Positions 24,965 through 38,055 of a stretch of 64,000 nucleotides of DNA are shown piece by piece. Source of the DNA: Topomyia yanbarensis (Eukaryota > Arthropoda > Insecta > Diptera > Culicidae); NCBI RefSeq assembly GCF_030247195.1, contig NC_080670.1:96866401-96930400 (forward strand), read 5' to 3'. The notes under the pieces were generated by a model that saw only the letters and a list, made by a program, of their open reading frames with translations, did no database searches and was not told the DNA's origin. Position numbers and translations under genes: made by a program. Within the stretch, counting starts at the first letter, position 1. Every line of letters begins with the position of its first letter.

Positions 24965-25747
24965 CACATATCGTCGCTGTTGTGCTATCTTATGACAAAC
25001 GCCATTTTGGGGTAAAATGAGTTAGATATGCCACATTACTAAACTAAAAAATCTCTACAAAATGGCGTTTTCAGAATTTTGACATTCTGCTTGGTTATTG
25101 AAATATAGCGAGAAACATGCTGAGAAAATTTAAATATTTTGCTTCAAACTACTGTGTCTGGGGATTGGCTCAAGTTATCTTGATGTATAACAAGTTTTTA
25201 TGTGTGAAACTATTTGGGAAACACAATGGCAAAACCTTTTTCAAAATAAAAATTCACGAATTGTGAGAATAATGCAGTTTAAGTTTTAAATTGGAAATAT
25301 AGTATATTTGGCAACACTGTTTCCAAAAATAACTATTTTTTCTAGATTCCCTGACTCATTTCCTTCAAAATGCATCTCACAGATTGTTTCTAGACCAAAT
25401 GAAGCCAAAGATATGAATAAAAGTTAATAAATGATGCTTTTTTGTATGGAAAATTTTCCATGCACGATTATGACACGCCATATAAATTTTGTCATCAATA
25501 CACGCCTATGACACGTGTGAGCGCGACTTTTGTTTACATTTATAGTAAAAACTCGCAACATAGTCAACCGATCTTCCCAATATTTGAGAGATTAATACAG
25601 AATAGATAGAAGCATCAATTGTCTTTTTTGAATTGCTTATACCATTTATAATTTTCAAGATATTCAATCTCAAACTTTAAAAATCGTTTTTCTTGGAAAG
25701 TGCTAAATGGCGCTTGTCATAAGATAGCACAAAAGCGACGATATGTG
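24965..25747. mobile_element. 783-bp TIR element (MITE-like)
   Basis: The ends cacatatcgtcgctgttgtg and its near-complement (cacaaaagcgacgatatgtg, ending 25747) form TIRs of about 42 bp that include gctatcttatgacaa. The interior is AT-rich and non-coding. I could not settle a TSD. Confidence 0.7.
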
Positions 25748-26529
25748 AAAAATATATCGAAATGATTATCTCTGTGACTAAAAGCAGCTTCATATTGATA
25801 TAGCATCATCAATATGTTGATAATGAATCAGTAGCTCTGTAAAATATCTTGTAACTTTACATGTTGTCAGATGCACATAAAAGGATTGATTGTGAGAAAA
25901 ACGCCATTATAAATGGTGACAACTGGTGTATATCTATTTTAAATGTCACATAGCCCTAAGAGACATAAATAAAGATAAATTATTGTATTTAAAGTTAATC
26001 ATCACATGAATGATTAATCATTGAAAACCCTCGGTAGAACCTTGGGCAACAAAGCGATCCTTACCAAACGATTTTAAATATATTGAACGTAAACCACACT
26101 CCGGAATGCGCACAGCATGTCACATATAGCAAACTTAGCCACAAAACACGGAACAAGAATCAAGTTGCGCAATTAAGTAACCGCAAAACACACGTTGCAT
26201 CGTATCATAATCTTTACCTGTTTCAAATTACTAACTTTTCTTTCCCTTCATACACGCATGAACTTGTTATCTCACAAATTTGCGTGTTTTCCGTTTTTTA
26301 TTTCCAATTCTTCCATCGTACAAGGTTGCAAAAACTTTAATAATAGAGAAACATGTCCATTTCATTTAGGCGATGAAAAGTCATTTAACAATTTTCGTTT
26401 CTTAAACTGTAGGGAAATGCATAAAAATGCAATCTATTAGTTGTGGTTTCTGAAGGGTAATTGCGCACCTTTCAGTAACAACTATGAAAGTATGTTATGA
26501 ATCGATCGGCGCCTTGTAAAATGCAGTTG
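25748..26529. other. Non-coding, nothing recognised
   Basis: AT-rich sequence with several 60-85-codon open frames and no domain. Confidence 0.4.
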
Positions 26530-26669
26530 TTGTGGGTATATAAGCGAACTTTTTTTTTTGTTTTCACATTTCATATAACAGAAATGTATAGAATTCTTAT
26601 ATACCAATCGACTCAGCTCGATGATTTGGGACAATGTTTGTGTGTGTATGTAATGAACAAATTCTCATT
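26530..26669 (+). repeat. Dispersed repeat, left part (split by CACTA/CMC element)
   Basis: Colinear with 57197-57346: agaaatgtatagaattc, atataccaatcgactcagct, gatttgggacaatgt and caaattctcatt in order. It resumes at 32045 as ttcgtgtttctcagcaatgg. Confidence 0.85.
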
Positions 26670-26916
26670 CACGCAGAGAAATTTCGAGTAGTTGAATCAA
26701 AAAATTCCATTTTTGAACTCAACAATTCATTATTGTTATTTCGAAAAATATTTATAATTGGATCAACAATACTCGCTGATAAATTCAAAAAAATATTTTT
26801 TTGATTTGGAAAATAAATTGTTGAATCATCAACACAAATTGTTGATTTTTTTTAGTGTATAGGCCTAGTATAGTCAGCAAAGAAACCGCCATTTTGCAAA
26901 CATTCAAAAGTTAAAA

Positions 26917-28742
26917 TGATTTCGCCGGAAGAACATGTACAGCAGGTTGCAGTAGAAGAAGTGTCCGCTGAAATTATTGAAACCGTCGATTTGTTAAATG
27001 GATTTGGGTTATCAGTGTCGATAATTAAGAGCTTTATCGGTGAGTAAGTTATTATTTATTTGTGCCAATTGTTTTAAAGTATTATTGTTTTCAGCTAACG
27101 AATACACCATTGAAACATTCCGCATCATCGAGCGACGCGAGGTGGAAGAGCTGATTTCGGTCCCGTTTCTGGCCGAGCGAACGAAATGTATCAACGGGTT
27201 AAATACCTGGAGAAAAGCTCAGGTATTTGTTGTTCACGTTTATTGTTACCCATAAGAAATTATTTTTTGTGTATAACTGCCACTATATAGTTTTCTTTTC
27301 TCTTTCCTATAGGGCCTCCCCACGCTGGTAGATCGTATACCATTGCAGTCAATTTTGCCTTCCACGGAGAACACTGTAACCCGAGAAAACTGCACAGCTG
27401 CATATTTGCTTGGCTCTTCACCCAAAGGACAACAAATTATCCAACAATTTAGGGACGAGAAGTTCCTGTCCAGAAGCGACAAAAAAGCATCACGCATATT
27501 GTTGTGGTTTAGTTCAAGGATCGGTACTCAGTAGGCGTAACCGTGTATTGTTCGTAGAAAATAAAAGTAAACATTGCAATTTTGTTATATTCTTTACAGG
27601 AAATTTGGTATCAGCCCACAAGGACAAAGGACAGTGCTGGTAAAAAAAATCGAAATAAGTAAGCAGGCAAAGGGAAGATTATATGATCGTAACGTTAATT
27701 ATAAGGAAGCGACGAAAGACAAACCGATACAGCCATCATCATCGCAACAGCATCAACAAGCTGAAGGAGGACATTGTTTTACGGATCATCAAGGTAAGTC
27801 AAATCAAAAACTGAAGTGCTTCTCTATATTACCAATAATATGTCTCCTATATGTTATAGTGGCCGACTTTTAACAAACTATAAACTGGATAACTCATAAT
27901 CAGGATGAATGGGATGAAGTTAAACATAAATGGAAAAACACAAGTGCACAGAGGATTTACGAATTATTAAAACTCAAAAACCGCACTGCTTCGTTGCTAT
28001 TATCTGAGTATCCAGTCTTTAGAAACCATCAAGGATATCAATTGATACAAATAGACTTTCAGCTGCAATTTTCTGATAAAGAAAAACTCCTTTTCGATCG
28101 CTGGTCGAGTTTTCTAAAAGGAATTCGTCATATCTTGCAGGTTGAAGTTTCAGATACAGAAGGAAAAGCATTGCTTGAGCTTCTTAAAGCCGATGATATA
28201 TCCGTTGGTAAGTAAATAACTAGATTTAGTAATAATTGCATGACTCAATTATATGTTCATTTTCATTCATAGATGGTCAATCCTTGATTACTGTTTGGTT
28301 GTTGGCTCACGTACTGCCTAGCCCCCTATTTATCTGTTCGGGGAAACGACGATGGAAACCTTCGATTCTTGAATCCCGAGACAGCATCGTAGTACTTGTT
28401 AAGGACCTTTCAGAGCTACAAGCAACAATTGCTAAACTATTTAGCTCTTGGCGAGATGACGACATAGCATCAACCCCCTTCATAGTTGTTCATGGAGAAG
28501 ATCTAAAACATCCCACAGGATTCACAGTGTGGAATAACGTGGTGTTGTATAAGCTTCCTAGTTTTCAAAAAGCACTGGACATATGCTTGAAGCTCTATAA
28601 ATCATATTCTCTTGATTTTCCACGACAGACTGCTTCTGTTTGGCATTTACTGGCATGTTATTTGTACGATTTTACTCTCCCGAGTGAACAAACCAACATC
28701 ACGGCTATGGTTACAGCTATTCGTGCAAAAGCATCGTCATAA
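26917..28742 (+). pseudogene. Transposon protein A: SAM-like N-terminus, multi-exon
   Basis: First protein of the CMC-like element. Exon 1 (26917-27039) starts MISPEEHVQQ and contains ETVDLLNGFGLSVSIIKSF. Exon 2 (27095-27222) continues NEYTIETFRIIE ... GLNTWRKAQ; together they resemble a SAM domain. Exon 3 begins at 27313 (GLPTLVDRIPLQSIL). Later pieces are 27601-27793 (PQGQRTVLVKK, KGRLYD), about 27904-28207 (LLLSEYPVFRNHQGYQLIQID) and 28274-28742 (LITVWLLAHVLPSPLF ... RQTASVWHLLACYLYDF). GT-AG pairs are visible for the first two introns. Frames do not join cleanly after KKAS (about 27490) or at 27794, indicating decay. This order resembles a family of uncharacterised metazoan proteins encoded next to Transposase_21-like genes. 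The biochemical role is unknown. Confidence 0.65.
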
Positions 28743-29220
28743 TGATTTCTTGTATTGTACCGCAATGGCAATCGAAGTTTTTACATCGTTTTTATGATCA
28801 TTTAAATAAATTCCACGATCAACTGCCTATATATGCTTGTAATCAAATAACCTGTACCCGAAGATTTAGCGTACGATATTCGTTTTTCCGCCATTTTAAA
28901 AAGCACCTGGAAGAAGATGAACATGCTCAAAGCGTAATTGTTAGCAACGAATATAGCATAAATGAATTTGTAATAAAAACTTCCGAAAATGTACGGCACG
29001 AATATGTAGGGGAGGGTAGAAGTGTACAAATTAATGAAGAGTTTTCGTTAGAATCATTAGAAAAAACAAAATTCATTATCGTCCGATACAATTCATGAGT
29101 ACTGTGTTAGAAAAAATGGAAAAAATGTCAATTGATTTCAATCTAAAATGGCTAAATATGAATTCGATGCCAAGAAAAACTGGGTTTGAAGTACACAAGG
29201 ATATACAGACGAAAATTTTA

Positions 29221-29331
29221 AAATTTGCTATGTAGTAGTGACTACCGCATACCGAGGTTTGAGTAGCGTGTGGAGAAACGGTGTCCCCTGAAGTAAAGTC
29301 ATCAAAAAAAAGGTTTAATGGTATGATGATT
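29221..29331 (-). repeat. Inverted duplicate of a transposase exon segment
   Basis: 111 bp that are the reverse complement of 29797-29908 with a few mismatches. On the minus strand it reads IIIPLNLFFDDF, the same peptide the plus strand encodes at 29800-29835. The two copies could form a long hairpin with a loop of about 465 nt. Confidence 0.9.
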
Positions 29332-29961
29332 CCGGCTTTAAAGCCGTTCGTGACGGTATCAGAACTAATGGAAGTTAGAGGCTTAATTACAAAAGAAGGG
29401 AAACACATGTTCGATAAAATGTTTGAAAAATTTAGTAGCGTTGACACAGAATATAAATGCATTGAAAAATTGAAATCCACTGACCTCTACATTGCACCAA
29501 AGGAATTTGTTATTAGTAATGAACTGCGCCCAGGAGTTGTAAGAAGTGGACAGTTAATGGATAGTGATCCAATAACAGGTTAGTATAAAGGCGATTTTTA
29601 AATTTACCTTAGCTTAATGACAATTTTATATTTCAGGAATATTAATGCCTATCAAATTCCATCTTCGAAAATATTTGGAATCGAATAACGTGATGAAAAC
29701 TGTTTTAGACAATCTTACCCCATCTGACGATGGCTACATTCGCAGTCTGATTGATGGTTCTATATGGAAGAAACGGACGCAAGATGCGGCGTCGAAAATC
29801 ATCATACCATTAAATCTTTTTTTTTGATGATTTTGCTTCAGGGGACACCGTTTCTCCACACGCTACTCAAACCTAGGTATGCGGTATTTACTACTACATA
29901 GCAAGTTTGCCAGGTTACATATTAGCCAAATTAGTGAATATTATTGTAGCAGGATATGCAG

Positions 29962-30032
29962 GGGAAAGAGGGTAACAGTGGAACTATGAAAACATTACGT
30001 TTTCATAGTTCCACTGTTACCCTCTTTCCCCT
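29962..30032. mobile_element. 71-bp palindromic MITE, copy 1
   Basis: ggggaaagagggtaacagtg pairs with its exact complement at the other end; the whole insert is a nearly perfect hairpin with a small centre (cattac). Copy 2 at 40357-40427 differs at two positions only. Here it interrupts transposase protein B. Confidence 0.88.
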
Positions 30033-31424
30033 ACTGTCCATGGATAGGAAAGAATTCAGCAATGAAGATCTGTTCAGCAATCTGATAGATGTATTAATTG
30101 AACTTGAAACGGAAGGATTAGAAGTAAGATATGAAAACAAACTAATACATGTTCATTTTATGATAGGTTTTATTACGGGCGATAATTTAGGATTGTCTGG
30201 AATCCTAGATATGGTAGAATCAGAAATAGAACAGAGAGAGAGAGACTGATGTCCGTGAATACGAGGGAACTTTTAGGACAGTAGATAATTACGAACAAGA
30301 TTTAAAAATGAATGACGTTTCACTGACCGGTATTAAGACCGACAGTATTTTTAACCGCATCCCTTCTTTTCATATCACATATAACGTATATTTTGATTGT
30401 ATGCATGATGTGTGGGAAGGAATATGTGTATATAGTCTAAGACATCTATTGAATTATTCTATTAATATTAAAAAACTGTTTACTCTTGATGAGCTAAATA
30501 ATAGAAACAATGTTTTCGTATTTAGGAGCTTGAATTCTTCAAATATTCCCAACGACATTAAAGATATTAACATATTGAAAACAAAAATTAAAATGACAGC
30601 AAGCGAAATCAAGACATTAGTTACGTTTCTACCGCTCATTGTGGGAAAATTAATTCCTGAACATGACGAAGTATGGCAACATTTTTGCATATTATTACAA
30701 ATTTGTCATATTGTGATGCTGCGTGAAATTCCTAAAAATCTAATAGAAACTTTAAGACAGTTAGTAATTGTTCATCATAAACAATACCAAATATTGTTTA
30801 AAGATACTCTCAAACCTAAGCACCATAACCTCGTCCACTACGCTTCATTTATTATGCATTCCGGCACACCCCGTCATCAGTGGGCCATGAGGGGCGAAGC
30901 AAAACACCGCGACGCGAAACAGTATAGCAGGATAAATAATAATAAGATCAACTTATGTAAATCATTAGGCATAAAAGGAGCTTATAAGTTCGCCTACAAC
31001 GTATTCAACAATATATTTATTGCTTCTGTAATTGATTACAGCGAATCTAAAATTTCATTTTTTCCGCTTGCTCATGAATTTCAAATGTTACTGGGAGAAA
31101 AAATTTCAAGTTAACAAAGATTCAGCATTTCATATTGATAAATTTTGGAAACAAGGTTCGTTGTTTACTAAAGGAACCATTTTTTATATCAGCAACAAAG
31201 ATTTGATTAGTATGTATGAAGTACAAGACATTCTAACTGTCGATGATAAAAAACTATTTTTAGTTTGCTATAGCATTCACGCGCAAAAATTTGTGGAACA
31301 TTTACAATCTTTTGAACTAATTATAATAAATGAACCTAGGATAGTTGTTGATATAGAAAAGCTGAAAACACTAACTATAAATTTACATAAAGTAGACTCT
31401 ACTTTAGGCATTGTAATTTTGTAA

Positions 31425-32044
31425 ATATTTTAAATATTTAAAATAAATAAAATATTAAAAAAACATTGTTCTCTCAAACTACATTAAAAAACGAATACTA
31501 TTGACTTACATATCGTAGAATCTATATTTAAAAATAATTGATTCAACAAAGGTCTCATTTCGATTCAACAAATGAACATGGCTGCTTCAAAGATTTGAGT
31601 ATTATGTCAAAAAAAAAATTTTTTGATTCAACCAATAAAAATGGTTAATTTAAAAACTTAAACTCGTTGCTTTAAAGATTTCTTTATATTATTTCAAAAA
31701 CTGATTTTTTTGTTTCCACTAGCAGAAATACTTGTTTTATAAATTAAAACTTGTTGCTTCGAATATTAATTTTATTATTTCAAAAAACAATATTTTTGAT
31801 TCAACTAACAAAAATTGTTGATTCAGCAACTAAACATTGTTGTTCCAACAATTTTTTGTGATTTCACAAAAAAAAATTGTTGACCCATGGGATATCTGTA
31901 TTTTAAAAACAAAAAATATTTCATTAAATCCAACAAAAAAAATGTTAGTGTCAACAATGTTTATTGTTAGCCGGGAAACAATAATTTTTTTAGTTGATTT
32001 CAATACAGTATATTGTTGAAGTTAAAAAAATATTTCTGTGCGTG
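31425..32044 (+). repeat. Subterminal repeat region of the CMC-like element
   Basis: Many diverged copies of ttgttgattcaac / caacaattttttgtg, mirrored by a smaller set at about 26700-26860. Subterminal repeats are the usual transposase-binding sites in CACTA elements (inference). Confidence 0.65.
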
Positions 32045-32880
32045 TTCGTGTTTCTCAGCAATGGCTGAACCGATGTTATCCAAACCAATTTTAAACCAAA
32101 ATCCTATCACCCAGACAGAACGTTATTAAATGGTTTTTGATTCTGATGTTTAGTTTGCAAGATATGAATATTTGAATGTGTAAAAATGGTGTTCTTTGCG
32201 GTATTTTTAAATTATCTGCCGAAATTGACGACATAGATAAACACTTTATATATCTTTAGACATACGAATACCTTTCGAACGAGCTATAGATTGTTGAAAT
32301 CGCACTATCATAGAAAGAGATATTTAATATTAAGTACGGACGAAAGATTTTCCCATAGCCAGAAATAAGATCAAAAACGTTTTTAATCCACCTAACAGTG
32401 TGATGAGACATTTCTTATAACTCATATCACTCTGCGGATATTATATCGATTGAGAACATTTAGAACTTTATGCTTTGCGATGTTTTTGATAACACATGCT
32501 ATATGCAACAGTGGACTCAGAGAAGTAAGAACTAAAATTGCAGCTCTTGATATCACGCTACCACTGAAGTGCATGCGCACATAGTTGAAACTTTACTTCG
32601 ATATCGACTTTTTCTAATAGTGACTTCCCAGTAGTATCTTTGATTTGAATTATTATCGCTAATCCTAATGCCAAAGAACAAATAAAAAACTCTCTAAACC
32701 CGTTACGGAAAATCATCATCACTCGAAGCTTCGTTTCCACGAAACTTTTCGATAAACTTCCGTCACTTGTGTTAGTGCACTGGGTGCACGCTGCTCTGAA
32801 AATCTAGGAAATCGTCTTAGGACAACAGCGGGTCTCATTCCGAGCCATTTGCGCGATTTTCGACGGGTTAAATCTGTAAA
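32045..32880 (+). repeat. Dispersed repeat, right part
   Basis: Continues the repeat split at 26669. 32045-32350 is colinear with 57347-57560 (cttttcgaac/acaagctatagattgttgaa motif). 32390-32790 is the inverted counterpart of about 60000-60620 (gacttcccagtagtat, gaattattatcg, ctaatgccaaagaacaaata). At its end (about 32765-32875) is a diverged copy of the foldback motif agtgcac-gggtgcacgctgctctgaaaa. Not coding. Confidence 0.75.
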
Positions 32881-33124
32881 GAATTCTCAAAACTAACTAC
32901 TATTCCAAAATTGGCCTGCGTTAAGCCAAACCGAACTGAGTTCCATAATTTTTTTTCTTGTTTTTTCGTGCCAAAATTTATTTTTCGCTAACTTAGCATT
33001 CACATAGAAAAATAAAGAACATTTACTTGCTTTCGTTTGCTATTTGCGTTACCAAAAAATAATAGATATTGGGGTTTCTAGTGTTACATTGGATGCTATA
33101 GCGATTTTAAAGCATATGGGGCAT

Positions 33125-33690
33125 TCCACGCAAAATTTACCACAACATTTTTTTTGCCCAGATCAAGTTTTTTCTCGGTTTAGTAGTCAAAAATATTCGA
33201 CACGTATTTTTTTATTTCAACATAGTAGGCGAGACTTTCGATATTTTTTATGTTGATTTTACCATTTGAAAAAAAAAACTACTTTTTTAAATCGCTCGTA
33301 CTGTCAAAAGTAAAGAAGGTAGCAAAAAGTGCCCAAAATATAAAATGTGCGCCTTTTTCACAGCTTTCGGATAAAGTATATTAATACTTACTCAACGTAT
33401 TGGTTTTACGGAAAATATTGAAAAGTTTAAAACAAATCGATTTTTTCCAAACTTGGACATGATTTTTTTTCTTTTTTTTATTGCATAAAATAGGAAAATC
33501 ATTTTTCTTGATGCCATAAAAATTTGGAAGTGGGCAATTAAATACTTACGGAAATATGAATTTTTCACTCACGCCTTGCGCGCGAAAAACGTACCGCAAC
33601 GCGTTTCGCTCGTACTCAGACTTGGGTATATGAAGTTTTACACATCAGCGCGTTGTGTAAAACACACTTACGATTAACTTTACTATTTAT
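33125..33690 (+). repeat. Tandem duplication, unit 1
   Basis: About 560 bp colinear with 33967-34530 (ccacgcaaaattt ... cgcgttgtgtaaaacacac), separated by about 280 bp that include (TA)n tract 4. Units differ by many substitutions and small indels. They contain gccttgcgcgcgaaaaacg. No gene. Confidence 0.85.
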
Positions 33691-33817
33691 TGCATTCAGA
33701 TGCATGTTTTAATTTTAGTAACAAAGAAGCTTTCCTTGCCACCTCGTACGACTCAGTTGCGATCGAAATTTGATCATCGTTGATTATTTGTAAACTTGCT
33801 CGACAAATAATGGCTTC

Positions 33818-35745
<1,928 letters not shown>

Positions 35746-36028
35746 GTTACGAGGAAACCGTCCGAAGCTAGAGCAGACATCGCAACTATATCCGCTGACC
35801 CATCATAATCGATCCAAACGATCAATGCAACGCAGATATTCTGAGCCAGCTGAATGCCACGCGCGATGCCAACGTGGAAGCGGCCAGCATGGACAACGTG
35901 GACATCGAACGATACTGGAGCAGACTTCGTATTGCTGACTAAGTTAAATATAGTTTATAAGAGGCATTGGACATAAAAAAACAAATCAGTCTTAGGCGTG
36001 AGTTGTAACCAAACGATTGTAAGTGAAG

Positions 36029-36085
36029 AATAAATATTTTTTATGAAACTCTGACACATCAGAGTATTACTGGCACAGTCTCCGG
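36029..36085 (+). promoter_or_regulatory. LTR polyadenylation signal and primer-binding site
   Basis: aataaata at 36029-36036 is the likely LTR poly(A) signal. tggcacagtctcc from 36071 resembles the tRNA-Ser-type primer-binding site (tggcgcagtc) used by 17.6/297-like elements, which places the LTR end at about 36070. Confidence 0.6.
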
Positions 36086-36304
36086 AAAAGTGGTGTTCGT
36101 TCGCGAGTGAAGTTAAAATTTAGTGAAAATAAATTGAACAGATTTCTCGGAATTCAACGTAAAGATCAGAGATTTAAGTTCGTGTACAGAACAACCAATC
36201 AGCCGGCAATAAGCCATCATTGAGTGAATATCAAGCGATTCGCGCTGATTGTAAATTGAAGATCGCCACCGGACCTCAAACCTCAACGCACACTAGGACT
36301 CCAG

Positions 36305-36330
36305 ATGAAGCTCAACAGCGCTCTTCTGTA
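36305..36330 (+). promoter_or_regulatory. Leader ATG and 5' splice site
   Basis: An eight-codon frame (MKLNSALL) starts at 36305 and runs into ctgtaagt, a strong donor with GT at 36328-36329. Errantivirus env is expressed from a spliced RNA, and some members take their env start from the leader; that this is the env donor is an inference. Confidence 0.4.
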
Positions 36331-36466
36331 AGTAACAAAAACCTTTTATTAATTAACATTGTGACTAAGCAAATACTAATCAGTGGTTCAAAGTGAACAT
36401 TTGAAAAACTACGGTATATTAAAACATTGTATGAGACGTGCTAATAAGTTTGACAAGAATAGAAAC

Positions 36467-37183
36467 ATGGCACAAGAAGTTAATGCCCAAGAGCTGTTAG
36501 GCCAAATCCGCGAGCTCAAGGAAAATCAAAACGAGTTAGTGCACACAATTAATGCCATGCGCGATAGGGCGGAAGATCCTTTCTTAAATTTCCGGACTCC
36601 CGACCCAATTAAAAATCTTGCCACATTCAGTGGAAATAAAAAAGAAACTCAAGCATGGCTTGAGGATACTGAAAACACGCTCGACTTGTTTGAGAGTTAC
36701 GCGGGATCACCGTATTACGAACAAATAATAAGAGCGATCAAAAATAAAATAACAGGCGCAGCGAAAGAAGTATTGATCGCAGCAGGCAACCCAAAAGATT
36801 GGCAATCAATTAAAGAGGCACTGCTTTATTCCTACGGAGACAGACGGGATTTAACATCGCATATCCAGTCACTCTTCTACGTACGCCAAGGGAAAAAAAC
36901 CCTTAGCGAATTCTACAGTAAAGTTAAATCGATAGATACAGAAATAAAAAGCACCGCAGCCGTGATGAACGACTATAAATCCTCCACCAAAGCGATTAAC
37001 AGCTTAATCAGTTTGATGTCGGTAACTCGATTCATAGACGGTTTAAACGACACGCTTAGCATGCATGTACGAAGCTATCGGCCGGAGTCGCTGGAAGAAG
37101 CATATAATATTACTGTACAATACGCCAATGCAGCGTACAGAATGAAGCTAGACAATAAGTCAGAGCCCCCACCTCTAAGCTAA
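36467..37183 (+). pseudogene. Errantivirus-like gag
   Basis: Structural polyprotein. The first good ATG gives MAQEVNAQELLGQ; the frame is open for 239 codons. A short coiled-coil start is followed by a capsid-like helical region (ATFSGNKKETQAWLED about residue 50; LFYVRQGKKTLSEFYSKV about 145). It has no CCHC knuckle, as usual for this group. The frame ends at PPPLS, and the Asn/Pro/Gln-rich tail (37184-37320) continues in another frame, so it is frameshifted. Followed directly by the protease region. Confidence 0.75.
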
Positions 37184-37325
37184 ACTCTTTTAATAAACCA
37201 AATAAACCGTACCAAAACCCAAATTCGGCAAACACCCAAATGCAGGGTACCCCCAAAGCTTTAACAAGCCTGGACCCTCAGGAAAATTTAAATCGCACAG
37301 ACAAAACTTAGACGAAGACGTTTCG

Positions 37326-37613
37326 ATGCGAACAGTGAGATCAAAAACCCAGAATCTAAATAACCATGAGGGAGAAGCTGAACATTATGAGTCAGAAAAT
37401 GACACCCCTCCACAAGAAGAGTTCACGTTAGATTCAGATGACGACGACTATTTTCTAGCCGACGAACTAAATTTCAAGAAAAAATCAAGGGCCATAGCCA
37501 ACAACAATTTCATTATAACGATAATGACTAGCAAAGGAGAAATGAAATTTTTGATCGACACAGGCGCGAACAAAAATTACATTTCGCCAATGCACGTAAA
37601 TCTAGAAGACTAA
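37326..37613 (+). pseudogene. Retroviral-type aspartic protease fragment
   Basis: An acidic linker (DSDDDDYFLADE) leads to FLIDTGANKNYIS with the catalytic D-T-G at about 37555-37563. The frame stops at 37611-37613, soon after the active-site turn; the remainder of the protease (to about 38040) is only present as scattered frames. Confidence 0.75.
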
Positions 37614-38055
37614 CATACAAGGCACGCACAATGTTGAAAAATCATCCTCATTTGACATTTTTAGATAAAGAAAAAATTAAAATTCTGCATATTCAAATTT
37701 CACGATTTCTTTGACGGACTAATTGGTTACGAGTCATTACAGGACATCAAAGCACAAATTGACATTTCCAAAAAACAAACTTAAAGTTGGTAGAAAGGAA
37801 TTTACTATGCAGAAAAGATTCCCACTTCAAAATAAAATTAATCTGACCGAGCAGAATTTTCAATATATTCAGGTACTGACAATAAAAGATTGAGACTTTT
37901 GCATTCAAAACGTATTGCATCTAGGCAAATTTTCAATACTATCCGGGCTATATCGAAGCACAAATAAAGTAGCGATATTAGCAATGAACAACCACTCGGA
38001 AACACCATTGGAAATTAACCTAAACGAAATAAAAATCTAGACAGACCAATACCAA

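Larger units (their letters stand above)
28742..31424 (+). pseudogene. Transposon protein B: C2H2 finger plus Transposase_21-like transposase
   Basis: Putative transposase of the CMC-like element. The ATG at 28742 overlaps the stop of protein A (taatg). A C2H2-type finger follows (ACNQITC ... FRHFKKHLEEDEH, about 28835-28925). The middle part is PGVVRSGQLMDSDPITG (to 29580), an intron of about 57 bp, then MPIKFHLRKYLES and IIIPLNLFF (to 29821). Next come the GDNLGLSGI motif (about 30180), FDCMHDVWEGICVYSL (about 30394) and LKPKHHNLVHYASFI (about 30812) with the RGEAKHRDAKQ signature. The C-terminal domain (31100-31424) is in another frame. Damage: an inverted exon duplication (29221-29331), a 71-bp palindromic MITE (29962-30032), a frameshift in a GA run near 30240 and one near 31085. 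Family assignment rests on remembered motifs of metazoan CACTA-like proteins. Confidence 0.68.
26670..32044 (+). mobile_element. CACTA/CMC-like DNA transposon with two protein genes
   Basis: 5375-bp element with inverted ends cacgcagagaaat (26670-26682) and its near-complement (atttctgtgcgtg, ending 32044), 12 of 13 matching. A 2-bp TSD (tt) is deduced by comparison with the uninterrupted repeat at 57341-57350. Terminal CAC, short TSD and a Transposase_21-like protein fit the CMC (CACTA/Mirage/Chapaev) superfamily. It carries subterminal ttgttgattcaaca-type repeats at both ends and two genes (26917-28742 and 28742-31424). Both genes are damaged, so this copy is probably inactive. Confidence 0.82.

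Noticed and set aside
35830..35940. Coding-looking segment after TA tract 5 ([15 protein letters not shown])
   Set aside because: Too short, frame opened by the TA repeat, no family recognised; it may be LTR sequence.
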